A stretch of 64,000 nucleotides of DNA, taken from contig NW_024040596.1 in assembly GCF_014851395.1 (NCBI RefSeq), positions 4,118,777-4,182,776 of the forward strand, in the 5' to 3' direction. Under the pieces are notes generated by a model, which did no database searches, was not told the origin of the DNA, and saw nothing but the letters and a program-made list of their open reading frames with translations. The DNA comes from Micropterus salmoides. Its lineage: Eukaryota > Chordata > Actinopteri > Centrarchiformes > Centrarchidae. Positions 37,501 to 46,393 of the stretch are shown here, piece after piece. How positions within the stretch are numbered: the first letter of the stretch is position 1; every line of letters begins with the position of its first letter. Both the position numbers and the translations under genes were made by a program.

Positions 37501-40500
37501 CATGGCCTATAGCTAATTCACTGGACCTCATACTGTACACAGGCTTTGAGCAAAGTACTATACTTAATCACAAGTTTGAGATATTTGTGCTTTATTTGAG
37601 TCTTTTCATTTCATGCCGCTTTATACACGACTACATTTCAGAGGGAAATATTGTGCATTTTACGTCACTACATTTGTCTGACAGCTTTAAACAAATTAAT
37701 TTTTGCACACAAAACATAGAACAGGCTTTTACTTGAGAGTTTTGACAGTGTGGTATTACTACTTTTACTTAAGTAAAGGATCTGAATACTTCCTCCACCA
37801 CTGCTTTGAGTAGCTACATCTTCCATCCCTGCATCTTTCTTATTGTGTCCCTACCTTTGTCTGCCCTTGTTTGGATTTTCTTCACTGTTTCATTAAACTG
37901 AGCATTCTTTCAAATGGGTCATTCACCACTCAAGGCTTTGCATCAGACATACAGGTATCAGCAAAAAACTATCATGGCTTTGTTGCAAGGCATTTCATGC
38001 ATTTCATACAAGTAATTTACCAACCAGCACAATTGCTGTCACAGCGGAACTGAAAACTCAATCAAGGCAGTGAAGTCGTGTGTTTTTGATTCTATTTTTA
38101 TTTTTTTTCTTCTTAAGGAAAGTCGATTTCAGAGTCATTGGAGCTTTATGTTCAGAGCAAAAATAACAGAAACTGAAAAGTCACATTGATCAATGCAAAC
38201 AAAGTGAAGATGACTGTGTGGAATGCAGAAGCAAGTTTGGCAGTTCTGTCTGTCATAAATATTGTATTGTACAAGATGTAGCTGATGTGCACTTTGAGTA
38301 TAGAGAAACAAAGACATTTCACACATTGACTATTCATTTATTTAGCAACAGTCTGCGTATTTAAGCGCTGTAATGGAGATGTTTCTTACAGTTTTCCCAT
38401 TCTCCTTTTCCTAGATGACAAGAACCCGTGTCATTTGGACGAAGCTCCTGGTCCCTGTCGAGGGTTGCTGAAGCGCTACTTCTTTGACAGCAACAGTCAG
38501 CAGTGCAAGCCTTTCTTTTACGGCGGCTGCTTTGGGAATGCCAACAATTTCAAGACCTTGGCAGCGTGCAAGGCGAAATGTCAGAATCCAGGTAGGCCAG
38601 GTTGAACTTTTGATCTTTTACAGTAAAGACTGGCAAACACCCAAGCTGTCCGGACAGGAGCATTGTTAGGTTCTATTCAAAACCACATATTAAGTCTGGG
38701 TGGGTGTTGTGTGCAGCGGCTGTGAATGCTCCACATATGCTGTCATTTGATAGAAAATGGAAACAACATTATTCTAAGGCCTTATAAGAGGTCAAGTAAG
38801 CTGTACATGTCTGAACTGATTCCATGTTTACCTTGCAATCGTAAGCTTTTCAATTTGGCCAAACAGAAATAATTACTTTTCAGGCCTTTACCTAAAAGCA
38901 GTATGCCAGGTGGAATTTATATATTTCTGGGTTCACAGACAGCCAAGGCACAGCAGATCACAGTTGCTGCACAACAAATGAAAACTAATTTCAGGGTGGT
39001 GACATAATCAAAATAGTTCTACCTCAGAAAATTAACTTTCGGATGAATTTTAGCTGACCATGAAATCACACTCCACCTTGATTTAGCATTTAAATCGTTT
39101 TAAACTGACCAAAGCACACTCAATTATGCTAGACGTGGGCACGACTTAAAAGTCATTTAGATATTGGAATTGTCAAAGAAAATAACGAGTAAGTCGCTCA
39201 ACTGTGACCAATTCTGTTCACAGGCCACGCTGCATTAAAAATCAATTGGAAAAGTTTGTGTTATATTTTAAAATGTTTGTATGGATAACAGTTTCAGATA
39301 GATGACTCTGTCTGTTTCATTAGTGGATTGTATCTGTTTGCAGACCAATACCTTTTCTAGTCTGACACTAATGACATTTAATATACTTAAATTATGATTG
39401 ATCGCTGGGATTTAATGAGATTTTTTTTTTGTCTATATAGAAGAACCCACTAAGGCATCGGAAGTCTACACAAAATCCAGTGTTGTGCAACCAACCATAG
39501 TGACTGGTAGGACATCATCATCATAAGAATTACCCATCACATCAAAAGTGTGTGTGTTTAAGTAAATCACTCAGTCATGTGTAAACAGGTTTGAATTCAG
39601 TTTACCCTTAAAGTAAATGTTCAACATTTTGGGAAATACATATTTTTTGCACCTTTTCTCCTGAGAGGGATAATAGTGACACCACTGTGTGTATAGAGCC
39701 AGGAGGCAATTAGCCTAGCTTAGCATAAAGATTTTTGAACTTTAGAGAGAACCAAGCTCGGTCTTTCACCCTGTTTCCAGTATATTTCCTGAAATGTTGA
39801 ACTATTCCTTGAAATGACTGATCGCTTGACATTCGTGTTTGTTTCTCAGGGGAACTGACCATAAAGGAACCTCAGGTGCAGCTGAATGACTCTAGTAAAG
39901 GTAAGAAAGTACGGCTCTGAAGTGTGTTCGGACAGAACTAAAGACACAGTGGGATTGCATATAATAATAATGGAAAGACACATCCGAACTGCAGTTCTTG
40001 GTGAGTTCTGAGATCAGTTAGAGGCTGAGATGCCACACTGATCACACGCGGTTGGTGCGTAAATTACTAGTCTGTATTTGGTGCACTGGCTCGACAATAA
40101 AAACACAGACTGTACCAGCCGTCCTGCGTGATGATGTGAGGCTGCCTTTTGCCTCTCAGCCTGAATAACAATATCAGATATTGGCCCAGTGTTACAGTTT
40201 TAAGTTTATCAGTGTGGAAAATACATTCCTACTAATATCTTTTTTTCTTGTTTCTTATGTAGATGAACTGTTATAAGGCATAATTAAATCATCATCCTGT
40301 CCTCAGAATAGCAACCAGGATGGTAAATGCTGAACTATACTTAAACCTCAACGCCAGCAAATCCAGTTCATTTATTAAACAAGTCTATGCCAATACCTTT
40401 ACTGTGTTAGAATGAAATAAAATGTCATGGTGCAGTGATGCATAGGTGGTAGACAGCTTGCAAAATTGCTTCTGTTGTGCAAGGCAAAGGGCAGAAACAG

Positions 40501-43500
40501 AGTGCCTCAGTGTCTCCTCCCCGCAGCCCATTTGTCACACATTCCCACTTACTAATTTTTGGTATATTAGGAGTGAGGGGGCATATATCACTGTTGTCGT
40601 GTTCCAGAGGCTCTTTTGTTCAGGAGGTGCAGGAGGGCGCAGGGAGACCCTGGCCTGCTTCCCTCATCTCATTCAAAGAGTTATAATTCTAAGAATTCAT
40701 TTCTTCACTCTTGTCAGAAAATATAGAGAGGTTCAGGATGTTAGCCTCAACAGTACTGCCTCCTAATCAGTCTATTTTTACGATGTCATCTCCAGCATGT
40801 GACAGAACTGTCTCTCAGAAACAATGGTGGCATCAAGGAAAACTGCTTGGAGGAACAATTCATTATTCAGATCCTAGATTAGACAGATTTAGTGGATGGT
40901 ATTTGGTAATGATCATGCCAGTAATACATACACATGTTACATTTGTTTTTCACTACTGAACTGAAATGGAGCATTTGAATTTCAAAGTCACAATAGCTTG
41001 AAAATGAGCATTATAGAATAAGCATACATCTTGAGTATGGTGCCTTTTACCAAGCACATGTTGCATTGTTGAAACCAAAGACTGACATCTTGTGGCTATA
41101 TTATGAAGTGCACTTTAGTGTCAGTGGGAGCAGCTGTAATGTCCTTGTCTAACTAGTGAAACATAAACTACTCCTAAAATAAAGCAGCTCTGGTGTTACG
41201 GCTTCTAAAAACATTCACATGCAGGCAGTAGGCCAAAAATATTGTACTGCTACTACTGTTACAAATATTAATTTACAGAACTAATCTTGAATGATTTTGC
41301 TTTTGAAGTTTTCTCACTTGTGCAGTTTTGTGTTTGCTTGGATGAATTTTAAGTTGTTGTGCTTTGAAGTGAAGCATTTTGTGGATTTGTGCCAGGTCCA
41401 CCACAGACTGAACGCCCTGAAATGATGACAAGAATTAAGAAAACCATTGTGTTTTTTTGTGCCATGTTCCTTGTTTGAGACATGATACAAAATGTTTGGT
41501 GCGACACATTATCACATCTGTAGAGTCACAATTGTAATGTTTTGTTACTAGGGTGCATTTTCCTTAAGCGATGGTTGAACACGTTAACAATCAATAACTG
41601 ATTAAGATGTAAAGCTGGACGTCTTTTTCTCAATTGAAGATTTATTTAACAATTCTAGCGGTAAATAAGTTATGTGAAACAATCATTCATGAAGCTCAAA
41701 CAATTTAAACGGACATACCTAAAACTTCACCTACGCCTACTCCGTTTACCGGCCTGGTGTGGGAACACATTTTGACAAATCTACGCAGGTCCCAATTAAA
41801 CGCCTGGTTCTTTGGATGTATAAAACCCCTTAAATCCCGCGGGGTCGCCTGCTTTAGCTGCTTCTGAGCTACTCAGATCGTTACAACAAATATTAATGTT
41901 TAAACGTATGATCAATATGTCAGTATGAACATGCTAAACATCGTTAGATCGGTTAGATTCCCCACAATTCAATAGTTCAGTTCATTTAACGGAAACAACA
42001 AGCCCCAAATTCTTCTAGATTTACCGGTGTAACCTGCATGGTACAAGAATGTGGACTCTCGTTACTTTTGAAGCGCTCGTTAAGTCTGAATATGTCCCTT
42101 CCTTGATTATTTATATATTTCTTCAGTCTGTGAGGGTCCACCCATCAAAAGAATCAAAACAGCTTTTCATAAAAATGAATCCGAGTTGTGAATCCTGCCA
42201 TGTGAAGTCCATCGCTCTCTGTCTGCTAACTTCTGCCACACTTCTCTCATCCTGCACCCTGTTGTTGTTTTCCTTACGTTGCTGCCTTCAAAATAAAAGC
42301 GCATAAGCCGTCTGTCGGAGCTAGATCAAATGAATGACGTGTATTTGATATTATTGGATAATTTTTATACAAGTAATATTCTGTTTGAAATAAATAAACT
42401 GTTTCATAGTAGCCTATTTCAGTTTTGTGCGAGAGGAATTAAAGGCCTGTCCCTTATGGACACCTGTCCTAAATAAAGTCAGGGTCAATTCAGTGATTTT
42501 ATCAAATAAAAACCCGGGCTATAAATCAAAGTTTTACTGTAATAATAAAACAAATGGGCTTCTAGCTAACACTGTTATGACTGTTGGGACAACATTGTTA
42601 CAACATTGATGTTGTACTGGATCTGTATTTTAAGACGGTGTTGCAATATTTTAATTTAACACTGTCCTCTTTTACAGTGTAATGCTGGCAGTTCATTGAT
42701 TACTGATCAATCAATAACATCTCTTTGTTACTAATGATTATATCAATAATATTAACACTATCATTATTTATTTACACCATTGTCACAATGAATCAATTTC
42801 TCAATTGTTCCAATTAACCCCTGTTGACCCCAACAAATAAAGTAATAATGAGTTAAATATTTGACCTAGTCCATAGTGTTGACCTCTGAAAAGCAGGGTC
42901 ATTCCTTTGTGGGAAAGACCACTCACGCTTGCTAACAAGCTTTCCTACAACTCGTCAGCTACAGCTGTGTTTCTCACCATGAAGAAAGCTACAGAATAAA
43001 TCAGAGAGGACAGCGTACACAGCCCCGGGGCACGCCACGATTACAACTCTCACTTCTTCAAATCTGTCAAGTCAAGACATTCAGACCCTGGACAAAATCT
43101 ATTCCAAAAGCAGACTGGAGGAGGATATGATGAGGATATGAACCCATGTGGAGTTAAAATCGAAGAAGATGTTCATTCGTCTTCAGGTGCTTTAGGATCA
43201 TGGTATCCTCCACCCCCTTTCTGGCCCTATATTCGATCTGGAATGGATCCAAGTGATCCAAAAACATAATGACATGATATCATTTAAATGTCAATAAATA
43301 GCAGTTTGGGTCCAGACTAATTGTTAAAGAAGGATCGATAATTAACATAATTATCAGTTGCAGCCCCGATTTAAGACATTGATATTTTCTGTGATTTACA
43401 GAGCTGTGCTTCAGTCCTGTGGACAGTGGAACATGTCACGGTAAAGAGGAGAGGTTTGCATACAACCCCAAGACCAAACGATGCAAGTCGTTTTTCTACA

Positions 43501-43877
43501 GTGGTTGCGGGGGAAACAAGAACAACTTCATAACCCGGAGAAGCTGTTTTAGAAATTGCATTCGAAGAAGAAACGGTATGATTATTTATTTATTATATAA
43601 ATAATTCATTATATTATTTATAAATGCGTGTTTCCATTCCAAACTCAAATTGAATTCATTACTTTGTTTTTCTTTAATTGTAGACAGCACATGTATAGAC
43701 TTTAAAAGTGATAACTGCTTGGTTTCTCATTGTGAGCTACAAAGTGTATTTTGCCATCTTTTAAGAAAATCACAAAATTAAAATGACTTAATATTGTTAC
43801 TGTGTTCTGTTGCAGCTCAACAGTTGATCCGGATAAAGAAGAAAAACATCAACAACCTTGTTCATCGTTCAATCTGA
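26910..43877 (+). CDS. tfpia: Tissue factor pathway inhibitor gene (three Kunitz domains), 5' coding exon not found
   Basis: Six coding exons can be joined: 26910-27113, 38415-38591, 39441-39506, 39850-39900, 43402-43575 and 43816-43877. Together they are 734 bases and code for 244 residues plus a stop. All internal introns are phase 1 with GT/AG borders, the usual arrangement for Kunitz-domain exons. The order K1, K2, linker, K3, basic tail is that of TFPI. The P1 residues are Lys (K1), Arg (K2) and His (K3). In known TFPI, K1 binds factor VIIa in the tissue factor complex, K2 binds factor Xa, and K3 does not inhibit proteases but binds protein S. TFPI is favoured over its paralogue TFPI2 by the Lys and Arg P1 residues, the two-exon K2-K3 linker with a QLN segment and N-glycosylation site, and the tail beginning LIRIKKK. 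The start codon and signal peptide are missing from the model, so the first exon lies upstream, inside or outside the window. The paralogue letter is an inference. Confidence 0.93.
28546..28594. repeat. (TG)n microsatellite
   Basis: An uninterrupted run of about 24 TG units in the K1-K2 intron. Confidence 0.97.
31529..31550. repeat. (AT)n microsatellite
   Basis: About 11 AT units in the K1-K2 intron. Confidence 0.95.
32402..32830. repeat. Imperfect tandem array of about 95-160 bp units
   Basis: The phrase GTTTTATTTAGTTAACGTTA (with variants) recurs at 32437, 32531 and 32694, each followed by ACTGGGTTTGAGAG, a TTGACTTACAGTA phrase and AAGCTGTCA. The phrase GGTTACAGNTTTA precedes units at 32402, 32665 and 32816. 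The middle unit lacks part of the period, giving spacings of 94 and 163 bases. Confidence 0.85.
34800..35470 (-). mobile_element. 3' end of a non-LTR retrotransposon
   Basis: Read on the minus strand, 35460-35220 gives KKDRSRLQRTVGMAEKIIGA, then (in a shifted frame) DPSHPGHNLFQLLPSGRRYR and NSFFPQAITLM. This is the C-terminal end of a fish LINE ORF2. The 3' UTR follows to about 34800. The 5' side is cut off at the TTAA element at 35.47 kb. Confidence 0.85.
35477..36125. mobile_element. TTAA-target DNA element, copy 2, inverted relative to copy 1
   Basis: The left end follows TTAA (35473-35476) and reads AAAGGTCATATTATGCA. Then GCAAAGTGAAAAAGCCCAGA, GGGAGTTCCCATCTCCC and near 36060 TGAAAATTAAACCATGTAAA match copy 1 in reverse. 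The right terminal repeat is lost after GAACCTGATAAT. The copy is about 650 bases, so it lacks most of the 1-kb core of copy 1. Confidence 0.82.
37540..37803. mobile_element. Common fish MITE, right part
   Basis: It ends ACTTAAGTAAAGGATCTGAA then TACTTCCTCCACCACTG, the terminal motif of a very abundant fish non-autonomous DNA element. The inner part with CATTTCAGAGGGAAATATTG also fits. The left terminus is missing. A small inner piece of the same family is at 54375-54430. Confidence 0.65.
38415..38591 (+). CDS. tfpia: tfpi exon: Kunitz domain 2
   Basis: The acceptor is a strong pyrimidine tract ending CCTAG and the donor is GTAGG. Both borders are phase 1 and the exon has 59 codons. It encodes one full Kunitz domain from DDKNPCH to CKAKCQNP with six cysteines. 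The reactive loop is GPCRGLLKRYFF, giving P1 Arg and P1' Gly, the same pair as in the factor Xa-binding second domain of mammalian TFPI. The core motif is FYGGCFGNANNFKTLAAC. It lies 11.3 kb after Kunitz 1, the largest readable intron of the gene. Function is inferred from family knowledge; the domain itself is seen directly. Confidence 0.97.
38592..39440 (+). other. tfpi intron between Kunitz 2 and the first linker exon
   Basis: An 849-base intron with GTAGG donor and TATAG acceptor. It is AT-rich and I see no repeat or exon in it. Confidence 0.8.
39441..39506 (+). CDS. tfpia: tfpi exon: first K2-K3 linker exon
   Basis: A T-rich acceptor ending TATATAG and a GTAGGA donor bound a 22-codon exon, phase 1 on both sides, so it can be skipped without breaking the frame. 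It encodes a cysteine-free, Ser/Thr/Val-rich stretch (EEPTKASEVYTKSS and following). This would be a flexible spacer between Kunitz 2 and Kunitz 3. The call rests on splice signals, phase match and position, since linker sequence is poorly conserved in this family. Confidence 0.85.
39619..39802 (+). mobile_element. Small MITE with about 20-bp terminal inverted repeats, in the linker intron
   Basis: The left end GTTCAACATTTTGGGAAATA and the right end TATTTCCTGAAATGTTGAAC are near-perfect inverted repeats (18 of 20), and similarity reaches about ten bases further out. The inside has the TTAGCCTAGCTTAGCATAAAG motif region that also occurs in the copy at 52.98-53.34 kb. It fits a short, abundant fish non-autonomous element. 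It sits inside the 343-base intron between the two linker exons, so most of that intron is this insertion. Confidence 0.75.
39850..39900 (+). CDS. tfpia: tfpi exon: second K2-K3 linker exon with N-glycosylation site
   Basis: The acceptor is TTTCTCAG and the donor is a near-consensus GTAAGA. The exon has 17 codons and is phase 1 at both ends. It encodes GELTIKEPQVQLNDSSK. The Asn-Asp-Ser is an N-glycosylation sequon, the only one I see in the coding exons. Mammalian TFPI also has a QLN segment and a glycosylated Asn in this linker, which supports a TFPI rather than TFPI2 identity. It is the last exon before the 3.5-kb intron that contains two candidate alternative last exons. Confidence 0.85.
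40263..40440 (+). other. Candidate alternative last exon of tfpi (short two-Kunitz form)
   Basis: A very strong acceptor precedes position 40263: a TACTAAT branch-like motif near 40230, then a long T-rich tract ending TTATGTAG. Spliced in phase 1 to the donor at 39901, the reading is SSK-DELL-stop with the stop at 40274-40276. An AATAAA poly(A) signal lies at 40416-40421. This would end the protein after Kunitz 2 and the linker. Short two-Kunitz TFPI forms made by alternative last exons are known in mammals, but this one is only a sequence prediction. Confidence 0.4.
42074..42306 (+). other. Hydrophobic open frame in the linker-K3 intron, possible alternative C-terminus
   Basis: From 42074, after an acceptor-like CTTTTGAAG, phase-1 reading stays open to a TAA at 42304-42306. 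The end includes a hydrophobic run (SIALCLLTSATLLSSCTLLL) followed by FSLRCCLQNKSA. AATAAA motifs occur at 42292 and again near 42386. A hydrophobic C-terminus could be a GPI-anchor signal like that of TFPI-beta, but it ends in polar residues. The better-looking acceptor at 42126 gives the wrong phase. The surrounding DNA could also be an unrecognised repeat. Confidence 0.2.
43402..43575 (+). CDS. tfpia: tfpi exon: Kunitz domain 3
   Basis: The acceptor ends TTTACAG and the donor is GTATGA. Both borders are phase 1 and there are 58 codons. A complete six-cysteine Kunitz domain runs from ELCFSP to FRNCIRRRN. The core is FYSGCGGNKNNF; the Ser before Gly-Cys is shared with TFPI domain 3. The reactive loop reads GTCHGKEERFAY, so P1 is His rather than the Lys or Arg needed for trypsin-like coagulation proteases. 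Domain 3 of TFPI is known as non-inhibitory and as a protein S and lipoprotein contact, so loss of a basic P1 is compatible with function. The domain ends in a run of three Arg leading into the basic tail. Confidence 0.96.
43816..43877 (+). CDS. tfpia: tfpi terminal coding exon: basic C-terminal tail
   Basis: An acceptor ending TGTTGCAG is followed in phase 1 by 20 residues, AQQLIRIKKKNINNLVHRSI, and a TGA stop at 43875-43877. With the preceding IRRR this makes a short tail with about eight basic residues. The LIRIKKK segment resembles the LIK-plus-basic cluster of the TFPI-alpha C-terminus, which binds heparin-like glycans, phospholipid and the acidic region of factor V. The tail is shorter than in mammals and its last part is not obviously similar. 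The exon lies 240 bases after Kunitz 3. Confidence 0.88.
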
Positions 43878-45447
43878 ACACTTTCTCTCTACATTAAATC
43901 CTGCACTGGTGGGGAGCCACCTGTATTTATGTGCATATTTTGTTTTTAGCTTTACTCATATCTATTGTTTTGTAGTGCTACAGTAAAATCTTTTGCAGTG
44001 TACCTGAAATAGCTTTGGAGTGACTGAATGGAGTTATCATCCACATTATTTCAAAACTCATTGACAAAAAACTCAGTTGTTTTGCCGATGTCTAAGTATA
44101 GCAGCTCTCTACATTTACGCTCTGTTTTATCTGTGCATTTGTATAAACGATGACGTCTGTTTATTTTAACAGTTTCAAGGCACAGTTAGGATCATAGTGA
44201 TGAAAACATTTCACTGTAAAATTTTTTTTGTGAGACACCAAAGTTGCAGCAAAACAAAATGAATGCTTCTCCTGCGTATTTACAGTGTATATACAGTAAC
44301 TGATGCTTTTCTACAATGGTTTTGGTACAGCTCCGCTACTGTTAATCAATGCAGACAACAGCATTAGCAGATTAAATTTGTGGACAACCCTTATTATATA
44401 TAATATAATATATTCTAGGATCAACAATAACAATAATATAGAATGTTTTCAGACAAACACGTTAATCAAGATGAACATGCGGACACAGATATAAATCAAT
44501 ATGAACAAAGTAACGACTGTTTTGATTTTTGTTATATTAAACTGAACACGTTTGTTCTCTCTTTTTAATCAGTATTATGCACTTTCGTAAATCATCATTG
44601 CAGCCCTGCTGGTGTTGTTGGCAAGGACAAACAGAGGGAGGCAGTGTTGTGTAAAGTAAGTTTTCAAAGAAAACACTGGTCTCTCCTGGCTGCACAGTAT
44701 CCGCCGCATGTTATGAATTAGACTGTAAGGTTCTATATAATACATTTGAACAACCTTTTTATCTTTCCTCACGTTGTATCTGTTTTATTTCAAATATGTC
44801 TTTTTGTATGTAAAGATTAATAGTAAAATGCAAATAGTGTTGTAATGGAGATCCCATAGTTTCCCATAGGCCTAACAAATTCTTAAAAGCTTTTTCAGAA
44901 GAGCAAAAACAATGTACGGCTTCAACAACTGTCAACAATTCAAAATCTGAGGAAGAAAATGCAATGACAGTGGTAATGATCAAGATTCTACAGTTTTTAT
45001 CCCATTGAAACAATACCTTGAAAGTAATTTTAAAAGTCACTAAATGAAAGCCAACTGTGTCGAGCAACCTTTGCGGGCCTCTCCCTGTGGCTGTAGTTAC
45101 CAGTGGAAAAACTGATTCCAGTATTTTGGAGATTTTTTGAGGTTTTTTTTAGGATAAATAGATGCAAAACATAAATGATTCAGTATTTCCCCATGTAATT
45201 CCAGTTTGGACAAAGCTTTGCCATAGCGTTTAGATCGTTAGGTTGGAAAATAAAATTTACACAATAAGCCTACCTTAAAGCTGCACAAGTCAATACAATA
45301 TTTCATATTAACATCACGTCCTTGTGTCCTGTGAGAATAATCACAGGACTGTGCAGTTCCCCTCAGCTCTTCAGAGTAGGCTATTTGAGTGTCTTTCAGC
45401 TCATTGTTTTGGTTTTACAGCACCCAATTTTACTGTTTAACTCCCAA
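43878..45447 (+). other. tfpi 3' UTR and 3' flank
   Basis: No coding potential or repeat family is recognised. The 3' UTR must begin here. Candidate poly(A) signals are a variant ATTAAA at 43893 (very close to the stop), another ATTAAA at 44536-44541 followed by a T/G-rich stretch, and AATAAA at 45249-45254. I cannot choose among them without transcript data. Confidence 0.5.
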
Positions 45448-45543
45448 GGCCCAATCCCATTGTCCACCCTCACAGACTCACAGACTTTGAGGCGCGTTCC
45501 CGGGAAGTACTTGAGGGCTTAGGGGGGACATTGGGATAGGGCC
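45448..45543. mobile_element. Very short palindromic MITE downstream of tfpi
   Basis: GGCCCAATCCCATTGTCC and GGACATTGGGATAGGGCC are inverted repeats with 16 of 18 matches, only about 60 bases apart. The inside contains GGCGCGTTCCCGGGAAG. It resembles a known kind of short fish DNA element. No target duplication was established. Confidence 0.7.
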
Positions 45544-46189
45544 TAACTGCTCTGATAAACATGGTTACTTACACTACCTGCCCAGCACAAAATGGCAGAC
45601 TAGCTGTGAACACAGTCAGCAAGATCTTTCCCTCAGGAGTTGGTGGAGTCCAAAACAGAGGTAAGAGGAGAGTGAATATTGGAGTCATGTTCCAAATGAA
45701 TGCTAATGTTGCTCAATATCTGCTGCATGTATGTAACATGTTTACCAACAACTGTATTTTTGGTTTATAATGTTGTGTTTTTAACTTTACTGGTAACATT
45801 TAGGGAATAAACCACTCAGCTTTAATAAAAAAATCCAAATGGTTAAACGTTTGTTAATTTATGTTTATGTCTGTTAGCTGTTTAAGTTGTAAGCGGGAAA
45901 ACATGACATCAATACTTCTAAAAGTCATCCTCCTTGCCTTTCTTTATCACCTATTAGAACTAGTGAGTGGTCCAGCGGCTTAAAGTGGTCAGCTGAAAAA
46001 ATGACGAGATCATTAAAACATGTAGTTTTTCTGCTGAGGTGCCAATGAGCAAGACACTGCTGTGCACGTTGTGTGTGCATGTGGGGGAGGACTCCATGAG
46101 CCACATTTTAACAGACCAAACTGCAGTTTGTGGGAGTTCAGCGGTAAGCCACCCTGCCTCAGCTCCCAGGTCCTCAGCTGTAGGCTACA
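45544..46189. other. Unannotated sequence
   Basis: Nothing recognised apart from a GCG-GTAAGCC donor-like site at 46143, which could end an alternative first exon. Confidence 0.35.
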
Positions 46190-46393
46190 GTGTGATGATG
46201 TAACAGGAAGTAGTGGGTTGCCTTCCAACGTCAACCTGACTGACGCTTCAGCTGCGCTCATTGATCGCCGGAGGTCCGCTGTGTTTGGAGCTCTCGCTGC
46301 GCTGTGCCGAAGACAGAAGACGCTTGAGGGACTGCCCGTGAGAGTTTATTCCAGTTTAAACCTCCTGCGCTGCTGCTGGATTTTACTCTCTGG
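46190..46393 (+). promoter_or_regulatory. Candidate promoter and non-coding first exon of the next gene
   Basis: This stretch is clearly richer in CpG than its surroundings. It has a CAGGAAGT ETS-type site at about 46204 and ends with CTCTG followed by a GTAGGA donor at 46394. There is no conserved coding frame. In other vertebrates CALCRL follows TFPI on the same strand and has non-coding first exons, so a calcrl first exon is one possibility. This is an inference from gene order, not from sequence similarity. Confidence 0.3.

Larger units (their letters stand above)
27114..38414 (+). other. Large tfpi intron between Kunitz 1 and Kunitz 2
   Basis: This 11.3-kb intron starts with GTGAGT and ends with a pyrimidine tract and TAG. 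It holds a long TG microsatellite, an AT microsatellite, a three-unit tandem array at 32.4-32.8 kb, a LINE 3' end at 34.8-35.5 kb, an inverted TTAA-type element at 35.5-36.1 kb and a MITE end at 37.5-37.8 kb. Between these I see no conserved exon. The stretch 30640-32390 has several open frames on both strands but none with recognisable domains. Confidence 0.85.
39901..43401 (+). other. tfpi intron before Kunitz 3
   Basis: The donor is GTAAGA and the acceptor ends TTTACAG. The intron holds the two candidate alternative last exons at 40263 and 42074. The stretches 40441-42010 and 42400-43400 are AT-rich with no coding exon or repeat family that I recognise. Confidence 0.8.
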
